The notes: generated by a model not told the origin, from the sequence alone. 8,932 nucleotides of DNA from an uncultured Sutterella sp. (GCA_905213905.1 CAJMKD010000057.1:1-8932), one strand, 5' to 3'. Positions 1 to 7,231 are shown, counted from the first letter of the stretch. Program-made: numbers and translations.

Positions 1-1
1 G

Positions 2-1819
2 GCCAACAGGCTGGCGCTCGCCGCGGGCGGCACCCTTGAGAAGGGCGGACTCAACACGATGCTTGGCGGCCGGGAGAGTCCCGGCCCCGATGCGGGCGGC
101 CCGTCCGAGCCTTCGGGACCGGCGCCGGCAGGCGGATCCAGCGGCACGTTCTTCGCAGCTGGTTCGCCCGGAGCGGCCGTCGCGCCGGACTCGTCCGTCA
201 CATCCGTCACGTCAGGAACATCCGAAAAGTCTGAAACGTCTGAAATGTCCGTCACATCCGCAACGTCCGGAATGTCTGGAGCGCCGGGCGCAGCAGGCGG
301 CATTGGCGCAGCCGGTGCATCCGGAATGAGCGGCACGGCCGGAATGTCCGGTAAGGACGGCCATTCGGCAGCGGGCCTCAAGGGCGCTGTTGGTGCGTTA
401 CGTGCGTCAAGCGCGTTAAGTGAGTCAAGTGCGTCAGGCGCGGCCGGCATCAACGGCGCAGCAGGCGCCTCAGGCCGCGCGGGTGCGGACATTGAAGGCC
501 GAATGGATGCGACGGGCGCCAAAGGCTTTTCTGCAGTCGGGGTTTCCGGTGCTGCCGGCGCGTCGGGGTCAGACGGCGCAGCCGGTGCATCGGGCTCGGA
601 CGGCGTCGGAATGGCAGGCCGGATTGGCGCAGAAGGCAGCGCCGGAACGGCGGCCCTTGGCCTCAACGGCTTGCGCGGCGCGGCAGGCGCGATGGGTTCC
701 GAAGGCGCATCCGGCACGGCGGGCATAACGGAAGCAGCTGCCGCAGAAGAATCGAACGCGGCGCAGCCGGCATCGGCTGCCATGCAAGCCATCCGCAATG
801 CGGACACGCTCAGCACGATCAGCACGCTCGGCGGTTCGTCCGGTCGCGACGGCATCGGAACAGCAGGCAGCACGGGCGCAGCCGGTGCGAACGGCGCAGC
901 CGGCGCAACAGGTCAGAACGGCATCGGTACGGCCGGACGTGCAGGCGCAGTCGGGTCGACCGGCATCGGTCTCAACGGGCTGCGCGGCGAAGCCGGTTCG
1001 GCCGGCACGATCGGCGCCGAAGGCGCTTCCGGAACGGACGGCGTGACGTCAGTCGTCGCCGCAGGCGGTTCCGGCGCGGTCCGGTCGCCGGCAGCAGATG
1101 CCCTTCGAACCGTCAGCACCGAAGGCGGCGCTGTCGAATCCTCGTCACGAAGCGCTGCCGGCGCTTCGTCTCTCACGGGTGCGGGCGGTTCTCTGCGAGC
1201 GGCGGAAGCGGCAGCTGGCCGCCTGCGGAACGCCGCTGCAGCGCAGGCTGCAGCCGTCTCGACGGCGCAGGCCGATGCGCGGCCGGCGCAGGGGGCGGCG
1301 TCTGACGCCGTCTTCGGCCGCGGTTCGCATGCGGACTGGCAGGACCGCAGAAGACCGGATGTCCGCGTTGCCGGTCCGATCCGTTCGGGCGGCTCCGCGA
1401 TTGAAGCGCAGCAGGCGCGTCCGGGCAGGGAAGCCCTGTCGAAGCAGTACGGCGCCGTCATCGGCGGCATTGAAGATGTCCGCGACAAAGCGGCGGACGC
1501 CGTTCATGCGGCTGCGAGCGCCGCTTCCTACGCCAAAGCGAAAGCATCGTCCGGGGCCTGGAATCGCTTTGCTTCGCTTGCGCCGAAGACCGCGCTCTTT
1601 GCCCGGAGTTATGCGGCGGCCCGAGCGGCAAGGCTTGCGCAAAGCGAGGCACCCGGCCTTGCTAAGCAGACGGCGAATCTGAAGGACCGGATTGATCGTG
1701 CGGTCAATGTCGTCGAAGGCCGTGCGCCGCTCGTAGGCAGAGGCGGCTTCTACACGGGCTACGCCTTGGGCGCAGACAACAACGAAGGTCCGGGCGACAT
1801 GGACGGCGACGGCGATTAA
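2..1819 (+). CDS. C-terminal part of probable VirB6/TrbL-like T4SS subunit with collagen-like extension (5' end outside window)
   Basis: The frame is open from base 2 without a stop, so the gene starts upstream and the ATG at 59 is probably internal. No membrane segment or VirB6 core domain is visible here. The VirB6 assignment rests only on position: it sits immediately before a lipoprotein gene, virB8, virB9 and virB10, where virB6 normally lies. Numbering from the ATG at 59, residues 46-75 are Ser-x-Thr/Met triplets. These pass directly into Gly-X-Y triplets, with the best collagen-like runs at about 159-240 and 262-328. An Ala/Ser-rich stretch follows, then a helical, Ala/Arg/Lys-rich tail (about 460-565) and an acidic end rich in Asp and Gly. 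Extended VirB6 proteins with long C-terminal regions are known in Rickettsiales; a Gly-X-Y version is unusual to me. It could instead be an unrelated structural protein encoded in the operon. That it is a real coding region is near certain; the family is moderately likely. Confidence 0.6.
   Translation, partial: ANRLALAAGGTLEKGGLNTMLGGRESPGPDAGGPSEPSGPAPAGGSSGTFFAAGSPGAAVAPDSSVTSVTSGTSEKSETSEMSVTSATSGMSGAPGAAGGIGAAGASGMSGTAGMSGKDGHSAAGLKGAVGALRASSALSESSASGAAGINGAAGASGRAGADIEGRMDATGAKGFSAVGVSGAAGASGSDGAAGASGSDGVGMAGRIGAEGSAGTAALGLNGLRGAAGAMGSEGASGTAGITEAAAAEESNAAQPASAAMQAIRNADTLSTISTLGGSSGRDGIGTAGSTGAAGANGAAGATGQNGIGTAGRAGAVGSTGIGLNGLRGEAGSAGTIGAEGASGTDGVTSVVAAGGSGAVRSPAADALRTVSTEGGAVESSSRSAAGASSLTGAGGSLRAAEAAAGRLRNAAAAQAAAVSTAQADARPAQGAASDAVFGRGSHADWQDRRRPDVRVAGPIRSGGSAIEAQQARPGREALSKQYGAVIGGIEDVRDKAADAVHAAASAASYAKAKASSGAWNRFASLAPKTALFARSYAAARAARLAQSEAPGLAKQTANLKDRIDRAVNVVEGRAPLVGRGGFYTGYALGADNNEGPGDMDGDGD
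194..283 (+). repeat. 9-bp imperfect tandem tract coding Ser-x-Thr/Met triplets
   Basis: Ten in-frame 9-base units start with a serine codon (tcc, tct or tca), then a variable codon, then usually a Thr or Met codon (aca, acg, atg). Units with gtc-aca or gtc-acg recur at 194, 203 and 248. The triplet rhythm continues without a break into the Gly-X-Y region up to about 360, so both tracts probably arose by the same slippage or duplication process. Confidence 0.8.
551..604 (+). repeat. 27-bp tandem duplication coding a 9-residue collagen-like unit
   Basis: Two adjacent copies (551-577 and 578-604) each encode A-A-G-A-S-G-S-D-G. The protein copies are identical, while the DNA differs mainly at third codon positions. 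The synonymous divergence suggests an old duplication kept at the protein level. Confidence 0.85.
593..754 (+). repeat. Collagen-like module, copy 1
   Basis: This stretch encodes about 54 residues: a G-S-D-G-V-G start, a Gly-X-Y run, the motif L-G-L-N-G-L-R-G, then G-S-E-G-A-S-G-T-A-G and an Ala/Glu-rich spacer. The same order of elements recurs at 911-1075, offset by 318 bases, with small insertions and deletions. Confidence 0.75.
842..1042 (+). repeat. Gly-X-Y tract with repeated one-residue collagen interruptions
   Basis: From residue 262 to 328 (numbered from the ATG at 59) glycine occurs at nearly every third position. The phase is shifted only by G-I-G steps, each lacking one residue of a triplet. 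The element G-x-D/N-G-I-G-T-A-G begins at both 842 and 911, giving a 69-base spacing. Confidence 0.8.
911..1075 (+). repeat. Collagen-like module, copy 2
   Basis: This is the second copy of the module at 593-754. It shows G-Q-N-G-I-G, then I-G-L-N-G-L-R-G, then G-A-E-G-A-S-G-T-D-G, and ends in a Val/Ala/Gly spacer. The segment around the L-N-G-L-R-G codons is nearly identical between the copies at DNA level, while flanking codons have diverged. Confidence 0.75.
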
Positions 1820-1838
1820 ACAAAAGGCGAGTAAAGAA

Positions 1839-3908
1839 ATGCATCAAAGAGTCAACAACCAATCTCCGCAGCCGAGTCTGAAGCGCATGCTGATGCGCTT
1901 CGCCGACGGCGCGCCGAAGCGCGCAAGGGATCCTCGTCAGGGGCTGAAGGCCGCTGCGGCAGCCGTTGCAGCGGCGTTCCTGATGACGGGCTGCGGCACC
2001 ACGCCCCCGCCCGAACCCGAAGGCGAGCGCATCTGGGTGAATTTCCCCGCTTTCGAAAAGACGCAGAAGACCGTCGCCGATCCCATCACCGATCGCAACG
2101 ACGTCGGCAGCCGCGTTGTGGTCCGCAAGGTGGAAACGGAAGCGCTTCTGCCGAGAGAGCTTGAGGCGCTTCGCGAAAGCGAGCGCAGCGGCGAGAACGC
2201 CGGTCCGGACCTGCGCATGCGTCCGAACCAGCCGGTGCCGACTCCGCCCGTAGCAGGCGCAGCCGCGGCTGCGGGTCCGGGATTGACCGGGGCAGTCGAG
2301 AAAGACGAGAAAGTTGAAAAAGCCGAGAAAGCCGGCACTGCGGATAAGAACGCTTCAAAAAGTTCAACCGGCATAACTTTTTCCAAAAGATCTGCCGGCA
2401 TGACTGAGCCAAAAAGTTCAACCGGTTTAACTGGTTTAACTGGTTCAACCGGTTCGACAGGTTCAACGGGCTCGGCAGTTGCTGCTGAAGAAGCCGAAAA
2501 AGCTGAGAAAGCCGAAAAGCCCGGTCGGCTGTTCGCAGGCGACAGCGCATCTCAGCGCGGGCGCGCTGCGGCGTCCGCATCGGACAAGAAGTCCGTAGAC
2601 AACGCAGTGAACGCAGCCAACGATGCGGGTTCCGTGTCAGCCGCGTCAGTTGGGTCAGCTGTGTCTGGTTCGGATGCTTCTGAGGCAAAAGAAAAAGTGT
2701 CCGGTTCTACCGGAAATACCGGATCTGTAGTTTCTTCGAAGTCTTCGGCGATCGCCGTCAACGTGAACGTTGCTGTCGATGCTGCCGTATCCGGCGTACC
2801 TGCCGTCTCTGCCGTCTATCCTGCTGCTTCTGTTCCCCGTCCGGCTTTGACAGAGAAATCGGCGGATGACGCAGCAAAGATCACCGAGTCTGCAGCGGGG
2901 ACTCAATCCGCGGCTGACAGCGCAGTCCGACTCGGACAGACGGCAGAGGTTGAAAAGGACCGAGCCGCTCAAACGGTCCAAGACGATAACGATAAAGACG
3001 CTCAAAACATACAAAAACAAAACACACAAAACGCTCAAGCCCCGATGAAGTCAGCGTTCGTCGGTGCGGATGCTGCGCAGGCTTCGGAAGGCGCTGAGCC
3101 GGCATCAGCAAAGACTGCTTCAGCCCCTTCAGCCCCTTCAGCCCCTTCAGCTGCTTCAGCCGCTGCTGCCGAACCTTCCGAAAAATCAGCCGACTCGGCT
3201 CAGTCTTTTTCATCGCCGGCATCCTCTTCTTATTCTCCTGATCAGGAAGAAAAGGAAGGCGCGCAAAGAACGCAAAGAACGCAAGGACCGGAATTTGAAT
3301 CGGAAAAGGAACCGGCTGCCGTTGCTTCTGCGCCGGCACCTGTGTCCGCGTCCGAAGGAGACGAAACCGTGTCCGCATCGGACACGAATGTCGTTGGGAA
3401 CGATGGAACCCCGGCCGACGATCGTAGTTCGGTTGCTGCAAATGCAAAGATAGAGAAGGCGCAGCAGGTTCCGCAGTCTGCCTCGGACAACGCGATGAAC
3501 GCGCTGAACATGCTGAACGTGCTGAAGGCATCTGATGATTCTTCTGCTCCCGCTCCCGCTGCCGCTCACGGTCCCGCTTCCGATCCCGAACCCGCATCTT
3601 CGCCGTCCGAGGCGGATCCAGCAGTCCGGGCCGGACAGGCCGTTCCGTCTGCGACGGGGGGTGAACCGAAGCCGGCTTTGACGGCGAATGAGGGCGCAGC
3701 CGCAGTCGCGAAACCCCAAGCCCAAACGCAAGACAAGGGCCTGACGCCAAATTCACCCCTTTCATCGATTTCAACAAATTCAACTTTGCCGGTCCCGGCA
3801 GAGAGCGCCGCGTCTGCAGAGAACGCAGCGCCGGCGGCCGATGAAGCCGCAATGGAAGCCGTGGAAGCATCCATGGACATGGCATCTACGCTTGAAGGAA
3901 CCAACTGA
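1839..3908 (+). CDS. Giant low-complexity lipoprotein in the VirB7 position
   Basis: This predicted outer-membrane lipoprotein of 689 residues lies between the virB6-like gene and virB8. A basic N-terminal region precedes a hydrophobic stretch (about 36-49) and a lipobox L-M-T-G-C, so Cys52 would be the lipidated residue. Residues 53-140 are of ordinary composition (E-R-I-W-V-N-F-P-A-F, then a charged region) and may be the VirB7-like part that contacts VirB9. The remaining ~550 residues are disordered-looking: Glu-Lys-Ala repeats, Thr-Gly-Ser repeats, Ser-Ala-Pro repeats and Gln/Asn-rich stretches. Known VirB7 proteins are tens of residues to about 140 residues, so this one is many times the usual length. 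The start at 1839 is supported by AAGGCGAG (1824-1831); starts at Met17 or Met19 would keep the lipobox and cannot be excluded. The stop overlaps the virB8 start by one base. That it is a lipoprotein is likely; VirB7 homology is inferred from position only. Confidence 0.75.
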   Translation: MHQRVNNQSPQPSLKRMLMRFADGAPKRARDPRQGLKAAAAAVAAAFLMTGCGTTPPPEPEGERIWVNFPAFEKTQKTVADPITDRNDVGSRVVVRKVETEALLPRELEALRESERSGENAGPDLRMRPNQPVPTPPVAGAAAAAGPGLTGAVEKDEKVEKAEKAGTADKNASKSSTGITFSKRSAGMTEPKSSTGLTGLTGSTGSTGSTGSAVAAEEAEKAEKAEKPGRLFAGDSASQRGRAAASASDKKSVDNAVNAANDAGSVSAASVGSAVSGSDASEAKEKVSGSTGNTGSVVSSKSSAIAVNVNVAVDAAVSGVPAVSAVYPAASVPRPALTEKSADDAAKITESAAGTQSAADSAVRLGQTAEVEKDRAAQTVQDDNDKDAQNIQKQNTQNAQAPMKSAFVGADAAQASEGAEPASAKTASAPSAPSAPSAASAAAAEPSEKSADSAQSFSSPASSSYSPDQEEKEGAQRTQRTQGPEFESEKEPAAVASAPAPVSASEGDETVSASDTNVVGNDGTPADDRSSVAANAKIEKAQQVPQSASDNAMNALNMLNVLKASDDSSAPAPAAAHGPASDPEPASSPSEADPAVRAGQAVPSATGGEPKPALTANEGAAAVAKPQAQTQDKGLTPNSPLSSISTNSTLPVPAESAASAENAAPAADEAAMEAVEASMDMASTLEGTN
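2298..2519 (+). repeat. Two Glu-Lys-Ala repeat tracts flanking a Thr-Gly tract
   Basis: Bases 2298-2333 and 2487-2519 encode E-K-A/D/V-type triplets from 9-base units such as gagaaagcc. They flank the Thr-Gly-Ser/Leu tract at 2421-2474. The composition predicts charged, flexible or helical segments in the lipoprotein. Confidence 0.7.
2421..2474 (+). repeat. Six 9-bp units coding Thr-Gly-Leu/Ser
   Basis: Six consecutive in-frame units of the form ac(N)-gg(Y)-tta/tca/tcg encode T-G-L twice and then T-G-S four times. Because the unit is a multiple of three, copy-number change would alter protein length without breaking the frame. Confidence 0.85.
3120..3164 (+). repeat. Perfect 9-bp tandem repeat coding Ser-Ala-Pro
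   Basis: The unit tcagcccct is present three times exactly (3120-3146), followed by two degenerate units coding S-A-A. Identical copies suggest recent expansion, unlike the diverged repeats upstream. Confidence 0.85.
3262..3287 (+). repeat. Short 9-bp repeat (cgcaaagaa) in the lipoprotein gene
   Basis: Two exact copies of cgcaaagaa are followed by a partial third copy. They encode part of a Gln-Arg-Thr repeat. This is another in-frame 9-base expansion within the same gene. Confidence 0.7.
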
Positions 3909-4981
3909 TGTTGTTCGGAAGAAAGAAAAAGTTCAAGAATGCGCCGGATGCCGGTTCGGTGCCGGAAGCGGCAGCGATGTCAACGCCCGGCCAGGCATCG
4001 CCGACAGTGAAGCGCAAAAGCGGAACGCAGAAGCCTGCGGGCGTGCTGGAGCCTGCGTTTTCCTTTGAAGCGTCCCGCATCAGCATGATCGAAAAGAGCG
4101 AGCGCCGCGCTTGGGCATGCGCCAAGGGGCTCGGTCTCGTTTCAATCTGCCTCGCGGGAAGCATCTGCGTCATGTCGCCTCTGAAGCAGGGCGTCCCCTA
4201 TGTCTTCCAAGTGGACAAGTACACCGGGCAATCGACGCTGCTGCGCGTTGCGAATCCCGAAAGCATTCCGCGCACGGAGCTGATGGACAAGTACTGGGTG
4301 ACCGAATACGTCCGCTCGCGCGAAACGTACGACTACAACACCGTCGATGCGGAATTCCGCCGCGTGCGCGAAATGACGATGGCCGATCAGTTCGGACCGT
4401 ACATGAAGCAGTTCCAGGGCGACCGGTCGCTCGACCGCGTGCTCGGGCCCGCGAAGATGATCCGCATTGAGATTCTCTCGGTCGGCATTGAAGGCGACGG
4501 CATCGCGCGCGTGCGGTTCATCCGCCGGCGGATCAATACGTCGAACATGGCGCCTGAGAGCGAATCCTACTGGACCGCGACGATCGGCTTTCAGTACCTG
4601 CCCAACTACACGACCGAGGGCGACCGTCTGCTTGTGAACCCATTCGGCTTCAAGGTGACGAGCTACCGCCTTGACCAGGAATTCACCCGCAACGGCCTTC
4701 GTATCGAGTCGTCGCGCCCCGTCGAGCAAGCGCTCTCGCCCAAGGCGCAGTACGACCTGCCGCCGCTCGATGCGGCCGGCGCTTACGAATCTGCGGGGCC
4801 TGCCGATGCCGGCCTGGTGCAGAACGCGACACCGACTGAGGCCGGCGAGGCGCCTGCAGAGCGTCCGGCCGATTCCGCGGATGCGCCGCAGGGCCTTTCG
4901 GGCACGGCGGCTGCCGACGTGCCGGGCAACGCTTCGGGGACGGCCCCGGTGCCGGCGCCCGCTGAAGCAGGCGCCCAATAA
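3908..4981 (+). CDS. virB8: T4SS protein VirB8
   Basis: VirB8 is a bitopic inner-membrane protein whose periplasmic NTF2-like domain links the inner-membrane complex of a T4SS to the outer-membrane core. The 357-residue protein has a Lys-rich cytoplasmic tail (1-72), one membrane segment (about 74-91) and a periplasmic domain (about 95-270). Family hallmarks are the F-Q-V-D-K-Y-T-G region after the membrane segment, the K-Y-W-V-T-E-Y-V-R helix, the D-Y-N-T-V region and the C-terminal N-P-F-G-F-K-V-T-S-Y-R-L-D-Q-E motif. The ATG overlaps the preceding TGA (TGATG), and GAAGGA at 3894-3899 is a well-placed ribosome binding site, so translational coupling is likely. Residues from about 288 form an extra Ala/Pro/Gly-rich tail of roughly 70 residues, longer than in typical VirB8 proteins of about 220-240 residues. 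The family call is firm. Confidence 0.95.
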   Translation: MLFGRKKKFKNAPDAGSVPEAAAMSTPGQASPTVKRKSGTQKPAGVLEPAFSFEASRISMIEKSERRAWACAKGLGLVSICLAGSICVMSPLKQGVPYVFQVDKYTGQSTLLRVANPESIPRTELMDKYWVTEYVRSRETYDYNTVDAEFRRVREMTMADQFGPYMKQFQGDRSLDRVLGPAKMIRIEILSVGIEGDGIARVRFIRRRINTSNMAPESESYWTATIGFQYLPNYTTEGDRLLVNPFGFKVTSYRLDQEFTRNGLRIESSRPVEQALSPKAQYDLPPLDAAGAYESAGPADAGLVQNATPTEAGEAPAERPADSADAPQGLSGTAAADVPGNASGTAPVPAPAEAGAQ

Positions 4982-4984
4982 AGC

Positions 4985-4994
4985 AGGGGGAGGA
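4985..4994 (+). promoter_or_regulatory. Strong Shine-Dalgarno site for virB9
   Basis: AGGGGGAGGA lies seven bases before the ATG at 5002. It fixes the VirB9 start and is the strongest ribosome binding site in the window. Confidence 0.8.
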
Positions 4995-5001
4995 CAAGAT
5001 C

Positions 5002-6045
5002 ATGTCAAAGAAGCATCTGGCCCCGGGGTGCGGCGACGGCGGCGCAGGCGAATTATCCGCAGCGCCCCGCGCTGCGCGCCTTGTCAAGGCAGGAAGAGCG
5101 CTGGCGCTTTCGGCGGCAGCGGGCCTTCTCTTCGCATCGGGCGCAGCGAATGCGCTTCAGAAGCCCGATCTCTCGAAGAACGACGGCCGCATCAAGTACG
5201 TCGACTACCGCGCCGACGACGTGGTGCCGATCAACGCCTGCGAAGGCGTCATCACGACGATCACTTTCGCCGAGGACGAGCGCGTCGAGAACTACGGCTC
5301 CGGCTTCTCCACCGCGTGGGAATTTGCGACGCGCGGCAATCACTTCTATCTGAAGCCCAAGGAGACGCAGGGCACGACGAACCTCATCGTGATGACCGAC
5401 AAGCGCGTCTATTCCTTCGACGTGAAGTATTCGAAGGTGCGCCGCGGCGTCACCTACCGCATGATCTTCCGCTATCCCGAAGAGGAGAAGGCGGCCGCGG
5501 AGGCGAAGGCGCGCGCTGAGGAAAAGAAGGCGCTGATGAACCAGGATCCGATCAACACGGCCGTGCCGAGTCCGAAGGACGAGCTCGCGCAGCTTCGCGC
5601 CGAAAAGCGCCTTGCGGGCGAATCTGCCGCAGGCTCTGCTGGAGAAGTCGATGCACTCGTAAAGACCGCCCGAACGGCGGGCCGCCCCGGCTACAACTGG
5701 GCCTACACGATGAATTTCGGCAAGAGTCCCGCCTCGAAGGACCTCGCGCCCGCGGCGGTCTACGACGACGGACGCTTCACGGTCATCCGCATGCCGCCCG
5801 GCGCTGAAATTCCCGCCGTCTATCAGGTGCGCGCTGAAGACGGCGAGCAGCTCGTCAAGACCCACGTGGATCCGAGAACGAACGCCGTCATTGTCGAAAA
5901 GGTGTGCCGCGAGCTGCGGCTTCGCAACGGACAGGCGGTGGTCGGACTCTACAACGAAGACTACGGCCGCCTCATTGCCGGCACGCCGTCGAAGTCGACG
6001 ATGCCGGGCCTCAAGCGCGGCTGGACGGACGGCGCCAAGGAGTAG
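5002..6045 (+). CDS. virB9: T4SS outer-membrane core protein VirB9
   Basis: VirB9 (TrbG/CagX family) is a periplasmic subunit that, with VirB7 and VirB10, forms the outer-membrane ring. The 347-residue precursor has a long N-terminal region and a signal peptide ending near A-N-A at 49-51. The N-terminal domain (about 61-158) shows D-G-R-I-K-Y-V-D-Y, then T-T-I-T-F-A-E-D-E and the characteristic N-H-F-Y-L-K-P and V-M-T-D-K-R-V-Y-S-F-D motifs. A charged Ala/Glu/Lys linker (about 159-205) joins it to the C-terminal domain (about 230-325), with V-Y-D-D-G-R-F-T-V-I-R-M-P and an L-R-L-R-N-G motif. The mature protein has two cysteines, Cys80 and Cys302, in different domains. The gene starts 20 bases after virB8 and ends three bases before virB10. 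The length is somewhat above the usual ~270-300 residues, mainly from the long leader and linker. The family call is firm. Confidence 0.95.
   Translation: MSKKHLAPGCGDGGAGELSAAPRAARLVKAGRALALSAAAGLLFASGAANALQKPDLSKNDGRIKYVDYRADDVVPINACEGVITTITFAEDERVENYGSGFSTAWEFATRGNHFYLKPKETQGTTNLIVMTDKRVYSFDVKYSKVRRGVTYRMIFRYPEEEKAAAEAKARAEEKKALMNQDPINTAVPSPKDELAQLRAEKRLAGESAAGSAGEVDALVKTARTAGRPGYNWAYTMNFGKSPASKDLAPAAVYDDGRFTVIRMPPGAEIPAVYQVRAEDGEQLVKTHVDPRTNAVIVEKVCRELRLRNGQAVVGLYNEDYGRLIAGTPSKSTMPGLKRGWTDGAKE
6037..6042 (+). promoter_or_regulatory. Shine-Dalgarno site for virB10 inside the end of virB9
   Basis: AAGGAG lies six bases before the ATG at 6049 and inside the last codons of virB9. This supports coupled translation of the two core subunits and the chosen virB10 start. 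Confidence 0.75.
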
Positions 6046-6048
6046 CAG

Positions 6049-7230
6049 ATGGCTGAGCAGCAGATGAACGGGGCGCCGAGAGCGCCCGAAGCAATGGGCG
6101 AACCGGCCTTCGCGCCGGAAGAAGCCGCGCCGGGCTTTTTCGCACGGTGGAAGATGCCGATCCTGATCGGCATCTTTCTGGCGGCGGGTGCCGGCACCTG
6201 GTACGTGACGAAGCTTCTTGAGGCGCCGGAAGCAGAGGCGCCGCAGGCGGTCACGAAGGCGGCGAGCATGATCACCGCAACGGACGAATACGTGCGCCAG
6301 GCGCCGCCCCCGCAGACGCCGCCGAGACGGCCGAGGGTCCGGCAGGAACCGAAACCCGAGCCCGAGCCCGCTGAAAAGCCGCCCGAGACGCGCACCGTCT
6401 ACGTGAAGGAAGCCGCGCCGGAGCCCGAGAAGAAGGAAGAAAAGCCCGCGCCGCAGGGCCCGACCCTCTCGGAGCGCCGCCTTGCCGCGCCGATGATGGG
6501 CTCGGTCGATGCGCCGAAGCGGGCCGCCGCCGGACATGACCGCAGCGACGCAGCGGCCGAAGAGCCCGTCGGGAATTTCGACAAGCTCTTTCAGTCGTCG
6601 AAGCTTGCTGCAGGCACCGCTTCGCGCGTGAAGAACCGCTCGCTCGTGCTGCCGAAGGGCACCTTCATCAACTGCATCATGGAGACGGCGGTCGACACCA
6701 CTGTCCCCGGCATGACCTCGTGCCGCATTCCGGAGAACGTCTTTTCGATGGACGGCCGCACGCTTCTCGTGGAGGCGGGCTCGCGCGCCTTCGGCGAATA
6801 CCGCGGCGCCGTCGCGCACGGCGTCGACCGCATCTTCATGCTGTGGACTCAGATCGAAACGCCGCACGGCGTGATCGTCGATCTCGGCAGTCCCGCCGCC
6901 GACTCCCTCGGACGCGCGGGCGTCACTGGCGAAGTCGACCATCACTGGTGGCGCCGCTTCGGCAATGCGCTTCTCTTCTCGATCATCGACGACGCCTTCC
7001 AGTTCGCCATGGAGAAGGCGAGCGAGAGCGACAACTCGATCAACAACTATTCCTCAACCGATTCGGGCATGAGCAGCTTTCTCTCGCAGGTCATGCGCGA
7101 GACAGGCCAGATTCCGCCCACGATCCGCATGAATCAGGGCGCCCGCGTCGGGATCTTCGTCGCGCGGAACATCGACATGTCGTCCGTCTATCAGGTGGAA
7201 GCGGATGACGGTGTTGAGGAGCGGCCGTGA
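6049..7230 (+). CDS. virB10: T4SS core channel protein VirB10
   Basis: VirB10 (TrbI family) spans both membranes: an N-terminal helix sits in the inner membrane and a C-terminal beta-barrel with a helical antenna forms the outer-membrane pore with VirB7 and VirB9. The 393-residue protein has a short cytoplasmic tail, one membrane helix (about 36-56), a Pro/Glu/Lys-rich periplasmic linker (about 84-137) and a C-terminal domain from about 195. Hallmarks are V-L-P-K-G-T-F-I-N-C, the S-P-A-A-D-S-L-G-R-A-G-V-T-G segment, the following H-H-W-W-R-R-F-G-N-A-L-L-F-S helix (antenna region, about 300-345) and the terminal G-A-R-V-G-I-F-V-A-R-N-I-D motif. Cys209 and Cys225 bracket a loop where a disulfide is common in the family. 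Length is normal. The expected next gene in many virB operons, virB11, does not follow. The family call is firm. Confidence 0.96.
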   Translation: MAEQQMNGAPRAPEAMGEPAFAPEEAAPGFFARWKMPILIGIFLAAGAGTWYVTKLLEAPEAEAPQAVTKAASMITATDEYVRQAPPPQTPPRRPRVRQEPKPEPEPAEKPPETRTVYVKEAAPEPEKKEEKPAPQGPTLSERRLAAPMMGSVDAPKRAAAGHDRSDAAAEEPVGNFDKLFQSSKLAAGTASRVKNRSLVLPKGTFINCIMETAVDTTVPGMTSCRIPENVFSMDGRTLLVEAGSRAFGEYRGAVAHGVDRIFMLWTQIETPHGVIVDLGSPAADSLGRAGVTGEVDHHWWRRFGNALLFSIIDDAFQFAMEKASESDNSINNYSSTDSGMSSFLSQVMRETGQIPPTIRMNQGARVGIFVARNIDMSSVYQVEADDGVEERP

Positions 7231-7231
7231 G

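Noticed and set aside
194..1042. Regular repeats as a possible CRISPR array
   Set aside because: The repeats are short, degenerate and in coding frame with three-residue periodicity, without constant repeats and unique spacers.
2881..3885. Open frame on the - strand opposite the lipoprotein gene
   Set aside because: Its Arg/Pro/Leu/Gln-rich product mirrors the low-complexity repeats; the lipoprotein frame has a ribosome binding site, a lipobox and TGATG coupling to virB8.
4671..5519. + strand open frame overlapping the end of virB8 and start of virB9
   Set aside because: Arg-rich shadow frame across two genes with firm family motifs in another frame.
5053..6945. Long open frame on the - strand (630 codons) across virB9 and virB10
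   Set aside because: It runs antisense to two clearly recognised genes. Its product is Arg/His-rich without domain features, as expected for a mirror frame in GC-rich DNA.
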